Below, one piece after another: positions 1 to 7,596 of a stretch of DNA of 12,909 bases. Numbering within the stretch: the first letter of the stretch is position 1; each line of letters begins with the position of its first letter. A program made the translations under genes and the position numbers. The notes under the pieces are model-generated. The model was not told the origin of the DNA. It did not search any database and was given only the letters and a program-made list of their open reading frames with translations. Location: the NCBI GenBank assembly GCA_022616655.1, contig JAKEEJ010000127.1, positions 1 to 12,909 of the forward strand, written 5' to 3'. This stretch comes from Nevskiales bacterium (GTDB lineage Bacteria > Pseudomonadota > Gammaproteobacteria > Nevskiales > Nevskiaceae).

Positions 1-136
1 AAGGCGCTGAACCCGGCGTGGGCCGTCGCCTTCTTCGCCAAGAACGGCCTGTTTTCGGGGCGCCACGGTGCTTTGCCCGGTTACTACATCCTCGGCTCGG
101 TGGTGCTGTGCATCACCGGCGGCGAAGCGCTTTACG

Positions 137-145
<9 letters not shown>
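1..145 (+). pseudogene. KUP-family potassium transporter, internal fragment
   Basis: Reading frame 1 is open from the window edge. It contains a NPAWAVAFF segment, then a hydrophobic stretch ending in GGEALYADL at about nt 121-144. That matches the conserved KUP/HAK/KT core, where the usual continuation is GEALYADMGHFG. Known family role: inner-membrane K+ uptake, usually about 600 residues with roughly 12 membrane segments. After ADL the frame loses all KUP similarity, reads basic nonsense and stops near nt 327, so the C-terminal half of the transporter is absent. The 5' part lies outside the window. The junction with the next fragment falls inside nt 137-145. This is either a genuine deletion fusing two same-strand transporter genes or an assembly join. 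The family call is confident for so short a piece because the motif is highly specific. Confidence 0.75.
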
Positions 146-445
<300 letters not shown>

Positions 446-450
446 CCGTT

Positions 451-458
451 GGAGGAGA
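451..458 (+). promoter_or_regulatory. Strong Shine-Dalgarno for the M2 peptidase
   Basis: GGAGGAGA lies 6 nt before the ATG at 465 and is the best ribosome-binding site in the window. It fixes the start of the lipoprotein gene and also its signal peptide. Confidence 0.85.
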
Positions 459-464
459 ATCACA

Positions 465-2423
465 ATGTATAGAACGTACCGATCGCCGTATTTCATTCTG
501 GTCCTGGCCCTGCTCGCCGCCTGCGAAAAATCTCCCCCGGCACCGCCGGTCGCACCGACCGGCCCGACGGCCGCCGAGGCCGACCGGTTCATCGCCGGCA
601 TCAACGACGAGCTGCGGAAAAAACTGCCGCTGCTCAACGCCGCCAACTGGCTGCAGGCCACTTACATCACCGACGACTCGCAACGCATCGCGGCGAAGTT
701 CAACGAGGAATTCCTGGGGTATCAGGCGGCCAGGATCCAGGAATCGAAAAAATTCATCAGCCTCGGCGAACTTTCCGGCACCACGGCACGCAGCCTGCTG
801 CTGCTCAGGAATGTCAGCGCCCCCGCGCCGGCCGACGCCGGCCGGCAGGCGGAGCTGGCGAAAATCCTGTCGCGGATGGAAGCCCATTACGGTTCCAGCA
901 AGTGGTGCCGCAAGGACCTTGCGGGCAACGAGCAGTGTCTGACCCTGCCGGAGATCGAAAAAATCATCAACAACGTTGAGTTCCAGTACACGCCGGCGGA
1001 AATCGCCGAGGCCTGGGCCGGCTGGCACGCCATCGGCCGGCCGCTGCGCGCGGAGTACCGGCGCTTTGTGGAAATTGTCAACGAGGGCGCACGCGAGATG
1101 GGCTATGCCAACACCGGGGAGGTCTGGCGCAGCGGTTACGACATGAGTCCGACAGAATTCGAGGTGGAAACCGAACGTCTGTGGAACCAGGTCCAACCGC
1201 TGTACGAACAGATGCACTGTTACGTGCGTCGCCGCCTCAACCAGAAATACGGCGACGCCGTGGTGCCCAAAACCGGCCTGATCCCATCACACCTGCTGGG
1301 CAACATGTGGGCCCAGCAGTGGAGCCATCTTTATCCCCTGGTGGAACCCTTCCAGGACGCCGGCAGCCTCGATGTGACGACCGCTTTGAAAGCGCAGCGC
1401 GAGGCTGAATACGTCCGGCTGGCCGGCGACTTCAAGGGCAATCCCACCCCCGCGGATCTGGCCGAGCTCTCACACCGGGCCGACGCGGCGCAGGCGGTCA
1501 AAATGACCCGCATGGCGGAGGATTTCTACACTTCGCTGGGATTTCCCGCGCTGCCCGAATCGTTCTGGAAAAAATCCATGCTGATGCAGCCGCGCGACCG
1601 CGACGTGGTCTGCCACGCCAGCGCCTGGGACATGGACCTGCTCGGCGACGTGCGCATCAAACAATGTGTCGAGCCGGACGAGGATCACCTGATCACGCTG
1701 CACCACGAGTTGGGCCATATTTACTACGACCTGATGGTCAACCCGTTGCCGCCGCTGTTCCAGAGCGGCGCACACGACGGCTTTCACGAAGCCATCGGCG
1801 ACACCATCACCCTGTCGCTGACGCCGGCCCACCTGCACAAAATCGGGCTGATTCCGTCGCAAACTCCCGATCCGCGCGCCACCCTCAATGCCCAGATGAA
1901 GCTGGCACTGGACAAGATTGTGTTTCTGCCCTGGGGCAAACTCGTGGACCAGTGGCGCTGGAAGGTGTTTTCCGGCGAGATCCCGTCGGACCGGTACAAC
2001 GCGGGCTGGTGGAAACTGCGCGAGTACTACCAGGGCGTCGCCGCGCCCCTGGCGCGCACCGAGGAGGATTTTGATCCGGGCGCGAAGTACCACATTCCGG
2101 GGAACACCCCGTACACCCGTTACTTCCTGGCGTTTGTGCTCCAGTTCCAGTTCTACAAGGCCCTGTGCCAGGCCGCGGGCCATCAGGGTCCGCTGCACGA
2201 ATGCGACTTCTACGGCAACCCGGAGGCGGGCACGCGCTTCATGGAAATGTTGCGGCAGGGCGCCGCCCAGCCCTGGCCACTGACGCTGGAAAAGCTCACC
2301 GGCACCCGCCAGATGGACGGCTCGGCTCTGATTGAGTACTTCGCGCCGCTGCTGGCCTGGTTGCGGGAACAGAACCGGGACCAGGCGTGCGGCTGGACGG
2401 CACCGGGAACCGCCGTACAGTAA
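465..2423 (+). CDS. Peptidase family M2 (ACE-like) peptidyl-dipeptidase, predicted lipoprotein
   Basis: 652 residues. It is a zinc metallopeptidase that removes C-terminal dipeptides from oligopeptides, like angiotensin-converting enzyme and the bacterial ACE homologues. The N-terminus (MYRTYR, then a hydrophobic run) ends in lipobox LAAC with Cys20. Residue +2 is Glu rather than Asp, so outer-membrane anchoring facing the periplasm is expected. Catalytic residues are all present: HELGH with H414, E415 and H418, and third ligand E442 in GFHEAIGD, 24 residues after the second His exactly as in ACE. The VVCHASAWD and RIKQC segments keep the cysteine pair next to the active site. K541, H543, Y550, R552 and Y553 (KYHIP then YTRY) correspond to the ACE substrate- and chloride-binding residues. 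The C-terminus (FQFYKALCQAAGH) is also very ACE-like. The fragment upstream is a dipeptide transporter and a prolyl oligopeptidase lies two genes downstream, which supports a role in peptide nutrition. Start set by a strong SD. Confidence 0.95.
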   Translation: MYRTYRSPYFILVLALLAACEKSPPAPPVAPTGPTAAEADRFIAGINDELRKKLPLLNAANWLQATYITDDSQRIAAKFNEEFLGYQAARIQESKKFISLGELSGTTARSLLLLRNVSAPAPADAGRQAELAKILSRMEAHYGSSKWCRKDLAGNEQCLTLPEIEKIINNVEFQYTPAEIAEAWAGWHAIGRPLRAEYRRFVEIVNEGAREMGYANTGEVWRSGYDMSPTEFEVETERLWNQVQPLYEQMHCYVRRRLNQKYGDAVVPKTGLIPSHLLGNMWAQQWSHLYPLVEPFQDAGSLDVTTALKAQREAEYVRLAGDFKGNPTPADLAELSHRADAAQAVKMTRMAEDFYTSLGFPALPESFWKKSMLMQPRDRDVVCHASAWDMDLLGDVRIKQCVEPDEDHLITLHHELGHIYYDLMVNPLPPLFQSGAHDGFHEAIGDTITLSLTPAHLHKIGLIPSQTPDPRATLNAQMKLALDKIVFLPWGKLVDQWRWKVFSGEIPSDRYNAGWWKLREYYQGVAAPLARTEEDFDPGAKYHIPGNTPYTRYFLAFVLQFQFYKALCQAAGHQGPLHECDFYGNPEAGTRFMEMLRQGAAQPWPLTLEKLTGTRQMDGSALIEYFAPLLAWLREQNRDQACGWTAPGTAVQ

Positions 2424-2473
2424 TTGTGAAGAGACTCTAAACTCCGCCGCCATGACCCCGACCACGGCCGCCG

Positions 2474-4243
2474 ATGGATTTGCGTTCCGTCCTCGCTGAA
2501 AGCGTACTGTTCGCCACTCTTCCGCCGCCGGCCCTGGATGCACTGGCGGCCATTGCGGTGCCGCGGCTGCTGAAAAGCGGCGAACAGCTGTTTGCCAAAG
2601 ACGATCCGGCGGAACACCTCTACGTCGTTGCGGCGGGCCGGTTGCGGGCCACGCTCGATGACGGTTTTGTCGCCGGCTACATCGGGCCGCTGGAGCCGAT
2701 CGGTGAAATCGGTCTGCTGTCCAGCGAAAATCGCACGGCGACCGTGCACGCCCTGCGCGACAGCCTGCTGATCCAGATCCGCCGCGACCGGCTGATGGAA
2801 GTGCTGATCGCCCATCCCCTGTCGCTCGTCGCCATTACCCGGATCCTGATCGGCCGGCTGCGGCAGAACCAGCGTCAGCTCAAGCTCAATTCCGTGCGCG
2901 GCGCACACACCTTCGCCGTCATCCCCGCCACGCCGGAGATCGACAGCGTCGGTTTTGCGCAGGCGCTGCATCGCCAGCTCTCGGGGTTTGACACCTGTCG
3001 CTCGCTGACCGCGGCCGACGTGGACGCGGAGCTGGGCGAAAGCATGGCCCACACGCCCTATGAAAGCGACCCGAATACCCGGCTGATCGAATGGCTGAAC
3101 CGCCAGGAGCGAAATCACCGCTACCTGATCTATGCGGCCGGCAGCAGTCCGGACCCCTGGGCGCGCCGCTGCATGCGCCAGGCGGACCGGGTGCTGGTGG
3201 TGGCGGACGCCACCACCCTGCCGCTGGCCACACCCATGATGGACGCCCTGCGCCGCTCCGGCATTCTCGCCACGGTGGCGCTGGTGCTGCTGCGTCCGGC
3301 ACAGACCGACGGCGGAGACGTGCTGGCCTGGAAGGACCAGACCGGCGCGGGGACACACCACTTCGTACGACCGGGAAACTCCGCGGACATGGAGTCTCTG
3401 GCCCGCCAGTTGACCGGCCGCGCACTGGGTCTGGTGCTGGGCGGGGGCGGCGCCCGCGGCTTCGCCCACGTCGGATTGATCCGCGCACTGGAAGAACTGC
3501 GCATCCCGGTGCACGTGGCCGGAGGTTCGAGCATGGGCGCCTTCATCTCCGCGCTGCTGGCGTCGGGCTACACCAGCCACGAGATGCTGCACCTGCTGCG
3601 CGAAACGTTTGTCACGCACAACCACCTGAACGATTACATGTTTCCGCGCATCGCTCTGATTCGCGGCCGCAAATTTCTGCGGCGGCTGCAGGCCATCTTC
3701 GGCGACCGCCGCATCGAACACCTGCGGCTGCCGTGGTTCTGCGTGTCCACGAATCTCACGCGCGGCACGGCGATGGTGCACGATCACGGTTCGCTGGCCC
3801 TGTGGGTCGCGACCAGCATGGCGGTGCCCGGCATCGCGCCGCCGATGATCTACAAGGGCGAGCTGCTGGCCGACGGCGCCGTGGTCAACAGCCTGCCGAC
3901 CGACGTGATGCAGAGTCTGGAACGTGGACAGATCATCGCCTCGGACGTGAGCACCGAGGGCGACATCCGTGCCCCGGGCATCGAGGGTCCGGATCCGGAA
4001 GGCCTGCTGCACTGGGCCGGTCCGGGCGAACCGCCGAACCTGCGCGACATCCTGTTCCGCACCGCCACGCTGACCAGCGAAAGCGGCGTCCGGCGCCGCG
4101 CCGCCAGTTCCGACCTGTACCTGCGCATGCCGGTGGGCGGGATCCGCATGCTCGAGTGGAAACGGCTGGATGAAATCGTGGAACACGGTTATCGGCTGGC
4201 CATCGAAAAGCTCACGGAGGCACGCGAGCGGCTTCTGCGATAA
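2474..4243 (+). CDS. Cyclic-nucleotide-binding domain/patatin-like phospholipase (NTE class)
   Basis: 589 residues. Residues about 8-135 form a cyclic-nucleotide-binding domain with a phosphate-binding cassette (GEIGLL, then ENRTATVHA) that keeps the Gly-Glu and Arg. A linker domain covers about 140-310. The patatin domain runs from about 318: oxyanion-hole GGGGARG at 323-329, nucleophile elbow GSSMG at 351-355 with Ser353, and the dyad partner in DGA with Asp467. This is the architecture of neuropathy-target-esterase-like lysophospholipases, so ester hydrolysis of (lyso)phospholipids, perhaps modulated by a cyclic nucleotide, is inferred. No signal peptide and no clear membrane helix, so the protein is probably cytoplasmic or peripheral. 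The ATG at 2474 is the only start after the in-frame stop at 2453, and there is no recognisable SD. The gene begins 50 nt after the peptidase, probably in the same transcript. No functional tie to peptide metabolism is evident. Confidence 0.93.
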   Translation: MDLRSVLAESVLFATLPPPALDALAAIAVPRLLKSGEQLFAKDDPAEHLYVVAAGRLRATLDDGFVAGYIGPLEPIGEIGLLSSENRTATVHALRDSLLIQIRRDRLMEVLIAHPLSLVAITRILIGRLRQNQRQLKLNSVRGAHTFAVIPATPEIDSVGFAQALHRQLSGFDTCRSLTAADVDAELGESMAHTPYESDPNTRLIEWLNRQERNHRYLIYAAGSSPDPWARRCMRQADRVLVVADATTLPLATPMMDALRRSGILATVALVLLRPAQTDGGDVLAWKDQTGAGTHHFVRPGNSADMESLARQLTGRALGLVLGGGGARGFAHVGLIRALEELRIPVHVAGGSSMGAFISALLASGYTSHEMLHLLRETFVTHNHLNDYMFPRIALIRGRKFLRRLQAIFGDRRIEHLRLPWFCVSTNLTRGTAMVHDHGSLALWVATSMAVPGIAPPMIYKGELLADGAVVNSLPTDVMQSLERGQIIASDVSTEGDIRAPGIEGPDPEGLLHWAGPGEPPNLRDILFRTATLTSESGVRRRAASSDLYLRMPVGGIRMLEWKRLDEIVEHGYRLAIEKLTEARERLLR

Positions 4244-4279
4244 TTCCGCGTTCTTGGATCGCGTTGCAAAATTCAAGCA

Positions 4280-4337
4280 GGGCCGTTCGTGGTGAGCCCG
4301 TCGCCTGCCTGCTGCAGGCAGGAACCCTGAACGGCCC
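4280..4337 (+). repeat. Dispersed palindromic repeat, copy 1, interrupted by a 19-nt palindrome
   Basis: Outer arms GGGCCGTTC (4280-4288) and GAACGGCCC (4329-4337) are perfectly complementary. Between them runs GTGGTGAGCCCGTCG, then a 19-nt palindrome (4304-4322), then AACCCT. The unit CCGTTCG...TGAGC..GTCGAA...GAACGG also occurs inverted at 4351-4400. I recall such intergenic units from many proteobacterial genomes, but cannot search. The inner palindrome splits the GTCG/AACC word that is intact in copy 2, so it looks like a later insertion. Confidence 0.65.
4304..4322. repeat. 19-nt perfect palindrome nested in repeat copy 1
   Basis: Arms CCTGCCTGC (4304-4312) and GCAGGCAGG (4314-4322) flank a single T, a perfect 9-bp inverted repeat. 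The same 8-nt arms (CCTGCCTG/CAGGCAGG) recur in the prolyl oligopeptidase gene at 5768-5788 with a different centre. Two instances about 1.5 kb apart with matching arms suggest a small mobile palindrome family. Confidence 0.7.
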
Positions 4338-4350
4338 ATGATGGTCCGGA

Positions 4351-4400
4351 GGGCTTGCCCGTTCACCCGTTCGACAGGCTCAGGGCGAACGGGCGAGCCC
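4351..4400 (-). repeat. Dispersed palindromic repeat, copy 2 (inverted)
   Basis: Arms GGGCTTGCCCGTTC (4351-4364) and GAACGGGCGAGCCC (4387-4400) pair over 14 positions with one mismatch. Read on the minus strand, the centre is GCCCTGAGCCTGTCGAACGG, the same order of words as copy 1 but without the inserted palindrome. Copies 1 and 2 could form separate hairpins between two converging or diverging transcripts. No T-tract follows, so neither is a convincing terminator. Confidence 0.65.
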
Positions 4401-4439
4401 CACGCAATTTCGCAACATGCTTTTTAATCATTGCCTCAT

Positions 4440-4443
4440 GAGG
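4440..4443 (+). promoter_or_regulatory. Shine-Dalgarno of a probable original start upstream of the prolyl oligopeptidase
   Basis: GAGG (within TGAGG, 4439-4443) stands 5 nt before a TTG at 4449. This TTG is in frame with the oligopeptidase and begins a signal-peptide-like reading (Leu/Met-Lys-Arg-Leu, TGA, then WVVAGTAAAAAAA). The TGA at 4461-4463 interrupts it. The annotated GTG at 4470 has no SD of its own, so this site probably marks the ancestral start. Confidence 0.5.
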
Positions 4444-4469
4444 TCTGCTTGAAACGCCTGTGATGGGTC

Positions 4470-6629
4470 GTGGCGGGAACCGCCGCTGCAGCGGCAGCCG
4501 CGTTCGAGTATCCCCCGAGTCCGCGCGGTACGGTGGTGGACGATTACCACGGCACGAAAGTGGCGGACCCCTACCGCTGGCTGGAAGAAACCGATTCCAG
4601 CGAGACGGTCAACTGGGTCAAGGCGCAGAACCGGCTGACGTTTTCGTTTCTGGAAGACCTGCCCGACCGCGGGCCGCTGCGCCGGCGACTGACGGCGCTG
4701 TGGGATCACGAGCGCTACGGCGTTCCGCAACGCGAGGCGGGCCGGCTGTTTTTCACCCGCAACAACGGCCTGCAGAACCAGTCCGTGTTGTACGTCCAGG
4801 ATTCGGAGCAGGCGCAACCGCGCGCGCTGCTGGACCCCAACGAGCTGTCCCGTACCGGCACCGTCGCGCTGACACAATGGAAAGTCTCGCCCGACGCGCG
4901 TTATCTGGCCTACGGCCTGGCCCAGTCGGGCTCCGACTGGAACGAATTCAGGGTGCGCGAGGTGGCCAGCGGCCGTGACACCGGCGACCGGTTGACGCGC
5001 ATCAAATTTTCCAGCATCGCCTGGACCCGCGACAGCCGCGGCTTTTACTACTCCCGTTACCCGGAGCCTTCCTCGGACAACCCGACGGCCGGCCCCTTCG
5101 AAACCCTCGCCCACCAGAAACTCTATTACCACCGCCTCGGCACACCCCAGAGTGAGGACCGGCTGATTGTCGAGCGACCGGACGAACCGCACTGGGGATT
5201 TTCCGCCGAGGTGACCGACGACGGGCTGTTCTGCTTTATCACGATTGAACAGGGCACCGACCGCCGCAACCGTCTGTACTACCAGTATCTCGGCCCGAAC
5301 CCCAGAACCCCCAAAGTGGACAGCCCGGTGGCCAAACTGGTGGATGCTTTCGAGGCGTCCTACACGCGGGTGGGCAACGAAGGGCCCGTCGTGTACCTGC
5401 TGACGGACAAGAATGCGCCCAACAAACGCGTCATCGCGGTAGACCTGCGCGCTCCGGCGCCCCAGTACTGGATCACGCTGATTCCCGAAGGCCCGGACCC
5501 GATCCGGGCCGCTCTGCACGCCGGCCGGCAATTCGTGGTGGTCGCCCTGCACGACGCCAGTCACCGGCTGCGACGCTACACCCTGGACGGTCAGCCGCAA
5601 CCGGAACTGAAAATGCCAGGGCTGGGTTCCGTCACGGAAACATCCTCCGAAGGCCTTTACCTCCACGGCCAACCGGGGAGTTCGGAATTGTTCTACAGCT
5701 TCACCTCGTACCACCAGCCGCCCACCAATTATCGCTGCGACCTCGCGCGCGGGCGCTGCGCGGCGTTCCTGCCTGCCGGACAGGCAGGTCAAACTCCGGT
5801 ACTCGGTTTCAAGCCTGCCGACTACGTCACCGAACAGGTGTTCTACACCTCAAAGGATGGCACACGCATCCCCCTGTTCATCAGTCACAAAAAAGACTGG
5901 ACGCCGTCGCAGGGACCGCGGCCGACGCTGCTCTACGGATACGGCGGTTTTGAACAGGCGCTGACGCCCTCGTTTTCCGTACCCGCGCTGGCGTGGATGG
6001 AACAGGGCGGACTCTATGCCGTGGCCAACCTGCGCGGCGGCGGCGAATACGGCAGCGCCTGGCACAGCGGCGGCATCCGCGAACGCAAACAGAACGGGTT
6101 CGATGACTTCATCGCCGCGGCCGAACACCTCATCGGACGTCGCTACACCACGTCACAGCAGCTCGCGGTTCACGGCCGGTCCAACGGCGGCCTGCTGGTG
6201 GGCGCGGTCCTGAACCAGCGGCCGGAGCTGTTCGCCGCGGCGCTGCCGGCCGTGGGCGTGATGGACATGCTGCGCTTCCACACGTTCACCATCGGCTGGG
6301 CCTGGACCGACGACTATGGCTCTCCCGACAACCCGCAAGACTTCAAAACCCTGCGGGCCTATTCGCCGTATCACAACGTCAAATCCGGCACGAAGTACCC
6401 GGCGGCGCTGATCACCACCGCGGATCACGACGACCGCGTCGTGCCGGGGCATTCATTCAAATACGCCGCCGCCCTCCAGGCGGCGCAGGCGGGCGACAAG
6501 CCGGTGTTGATCCGCATCGAGACCCAGGCCGGGCACGGCGCGGGCAAACCCACCACCAAGCTGATTGAAGAATGGACCGACCAGCTGGCCTTCATTACAC
6601 ATTTCACGCGCGTCCGGTCCGCTCAATAG
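4470..6629 (+). CDS. Prolyl oligopeptidase (S9A serine peptidase)
   Basis: 719 residues from GTG 4470. It cleaves short peptides after proline. Residues about 12-430 hold the N-terminal region and seven-bladed propeller (YPPSPRGTVVDDYHG, then VADPYRWLE). The alpha/beta-hydrolase part follows, with GYGGFEQALTPSFS and NLRGGGEYG. Catalytic triad: Ser571 in GRSNGG, Asp654 in DHDDRVVP (Arg656 is the expected substrate-binding Arg), and His689 in AGHGAGKPT. Length is normal for the family. Two oddities. First, the Ala-rich N-terminus resembles the end of a signal peptide whose beginning (TTG 4449) is separated by TGA 4461-4463, so the protein as annotated lacks a complete export signal. Second, residues 434-440 (LPAGQAG) are encoded by a 21-nt palindromic insert just where the propeller returns to the catalytic domain. 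Its role with the M2 peptidase in peptide degradation is inferred. Confidence 0.95.
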   Translation: MAGTAAAAAAAFEYPPSPRGTVVDDYHGTKVADPYRWLEETDSSETVNWVKAQNRLTFSFLEDLPDRGPLRRRLTALWDHERYGVPQREAGRLFFTRNNGLQNQSVLYVQDSEQAQPRALLDPNELSRTGTVALTQWKVSPDARYLAYGLAQSGSDWNEFRVREVASGRDTGDRLTRIKFSSIAWTRDSRGFYYSRYPEPSSDNPTAGPFETLAHQKLYYHRLGTPQSEDRLIVERPDEPHWGFSAEVTDDGLFCFITIEQGTDRRNRLYYQYLGPNPRTPKVDSPVAKLVDAFEASYTRVGNEGPVVYLLTDKNAPNKRVIAVDLRAPAPQYWITLIPEGPDPIRAALHAGRQFVVVALHDASHRLRRYTLDGQPQPELKMPGLGSVTETSSEGLYLHGQPGSSELFYSFTSYHQPPTNYRCDLARGRCAAFLPAGQAGQTPVLGFKPADYVTEQVFYTSKDGTRIPLFISHKKDWTPSQGPRPTLLYGYGGFEQALTPSFSVPALAWMEQGGLYAVANLRGGGEYGSAWHSGGIRERKQNGFDDFIAAAEHLIGRRYTTSQQLAVHGRSNGGLLVGAVLNQRPELFAAALPAVGVMDMLRFHTFTIGWAWTDDYGSPDNPQDFKTLRAYSPYHNVKSGTKYPAALITTADHDDRVVPGHSFKYAAALQAAQAGDKPVLIRIETQAGHGAGKPTTKLIEEWTDQLAFITHFTRVRSAQ
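5768..5789. repeat. Palindromic insert inside the prolyl oligopeptidase gene
   Basis: Arms CCTGCCTG (5768-5775) and CAGGCAGG (5781-5788) enclose CCGGA. Removing 5769-5789 (21 nt, 7 codons) joins Phe to QTPVLGFKPADY. That restores the usual spacing seen in mammalian prolyl oligopeptidase between the Phe and the ASDY/ADY segment. The insert is therefore in frame and probably recent. Its arms match the intergenic palindrome at 4304-4322. Confidence 0.65.
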
Positions 6630-6682
6630 AACCCGTGCCAAATCCAGGAACCGCCGCGCCATACGCCGGTCTCGCCGGACCC

Positions 6683-7591
6683 ATGAACCGGATCGCGGCG
6701 AGCATCAAACCGACGCGCCTCACGCCGGAAGCATTGGCCGACACGCCGGGACCCGACCCGACCCGGCCGTGGATTCCTCAAGAATTGGTGCCGCTACACG
6801 GTTCCGCGTCCGACACGACGCTCACCCCCGCGCAACGCCTGCGCTACAACCACTATTACGCGCTGTTCGTGGCCGAACAGTTCATCTGGTTCGAACGACA
6901 GCTGGTTCTGCGACCCCTTGAGATACTTTTGCGCGGCCGTGTGCAGCCCCTGGAACTGCGTCCACTCCTGGAATCCTTTGTACACGATGAAATCGCCCAC
7001 AACGCCGCGCTGTGGGCACTGTTGCGCCGTGCGGCCCCGGCCCTCTACCCGCAGGCGCGCCACGCGCTGTTCCGCCCACCGCTCTCCGTACGCGCCTGGA
7101 TGCTGTTCGCCACGGCCTTTCCCCGCCGGCTGCCGGGCTGGGTGATGTTCATCAACGTTCTGGAGGAACACACCCTCCTGACCGGCCGCCGTTACCAGAA
7201 ATCCACGGACTGCGACCCGCTCTTTATCCGTGCGCACGTCCTGCACGCCCAGGACGAGGCGCGGCATTGCCGCATCGGCACGTTATTGTGCGACACGTGG
7301 ATCGCTCCGCTGAGGCCCCTCGCGCGGGCCGCCAGTGCCTACCTGCTGCGTACTTTGTTCCTGTCGTACTACGACACGGCCTGGGGCCACGACCGGCCGG
7401 TGGATTATCTGATCCGCGATTTTCCGGAACTCGCGCCGCGGCGCTCACACCTGATTGCGGCCGTCGTGGACGGCCGCGACCGCGCCTTCTGCCGGCACTT
7501 GTTCAGCGTCGAGAGTTCGCCCGGCACGGCACGGCTGGCCCGGCGTTATCCGATGCTGGCGCGCGCCATCGCCAGCGTCGCCGGGGCATAG
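6683..7591 (+). CDS. AurF-like non-heme di-iron oxygenase
   Basis: 302 residues from ATG 6683, all-helical ferritin-like fold expected. The ligand pattern matches AurF (p-aminobenzoate N-oxygenase): an early helix Glu (E65 in AEQFIWFE, or E71), E103..H106 in HDEIAH, E162 (or E161) in VLEEHT, then H188...E192..H195 in HAQDEARH. The last triplet has the AurF-type extra histidine four residues before the Glu, which distinguishes this family from ordinary ferritin-like di-iron proteins. AurF relatives oxidise amines to hydroxylamines, nitroso or nitro groups; the substrate here is unknown. Alternative start GTG 6635, only 5 nt after the oligopeptidase stop, would add 16 residues. Neither start has a clear SD. 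A longer ORF back to 6572 would overlap the oligopeptidase by 58 nt and is unlikely. First gene of a three-gene operon. Confidence 0.85.
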   Translation: MNRIAASIKPTRLTPEALADTPGPDPTRPWIPQELVPLHGSASDTTLTPAQRLRYNHYYALFVAEQFIWFERQLVLRPLEILLRGRVQPLELRPLLESFVHDEIAHNAALWALLRRAAPALYPQARHALFRPPLSVRAWMLFATAFPRRLPGWVMFINVLEEHTLLTGRRYQKSTDCDPLFIRAHVLHAQDEARHCRIGTLLCDTWIAPLRPLARAASAYLLRTLFLSYYDTAWGHDRPVDYLIRDFPELAPRRSHLIAAVVDGRDRAFCRHLFSVESSPGTARLARRYPMLARAIASVAGA

Positions 7592-7596
7592 GGTCC

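Noticed and set aside
68..136. N-terminus of the POT ORF starting at ATG 68
   Set aside because: Those residues are the KUP fragment read in the wrong frame. The ORF is longer than the true POT remnant only because of the fusion.
2210..4366. 718-codon minus-strand ORF opposite the patatin gene
   Set aside because: It is low-complexity, Arg/Gln/Gly/Ala/His-rich with no recognisable domain, and lies antisense to a gene with complete catalytic motifs. A typical shadow ORF in GC-rich DNA.
4351..4400. Hairpin after the patatin gene as an intrinsic terminator
   Set aside because: The stem is long but no T-tract follows on either strand, and its sequence matches a second copy nearby. It is better described as a dispersed repeat.
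4461..4463. TGA recoding (selenocysteine or reassigned codon)
   Set aside because: TGA terminates other genes in the window (e.g. 8230-8232 and 10773-10775), and no structured element for selenocysteine insertion is apparent at a signal-peptide position where it would make no sense.
7012..7596. N-terminal extension of the GNAT ORF back to 7012
   Set aside because: This part overlaps the oxygenase in another frame and encodes Pro/Arg/Ala-rich sequence. Domain similarity begins only after 7597.
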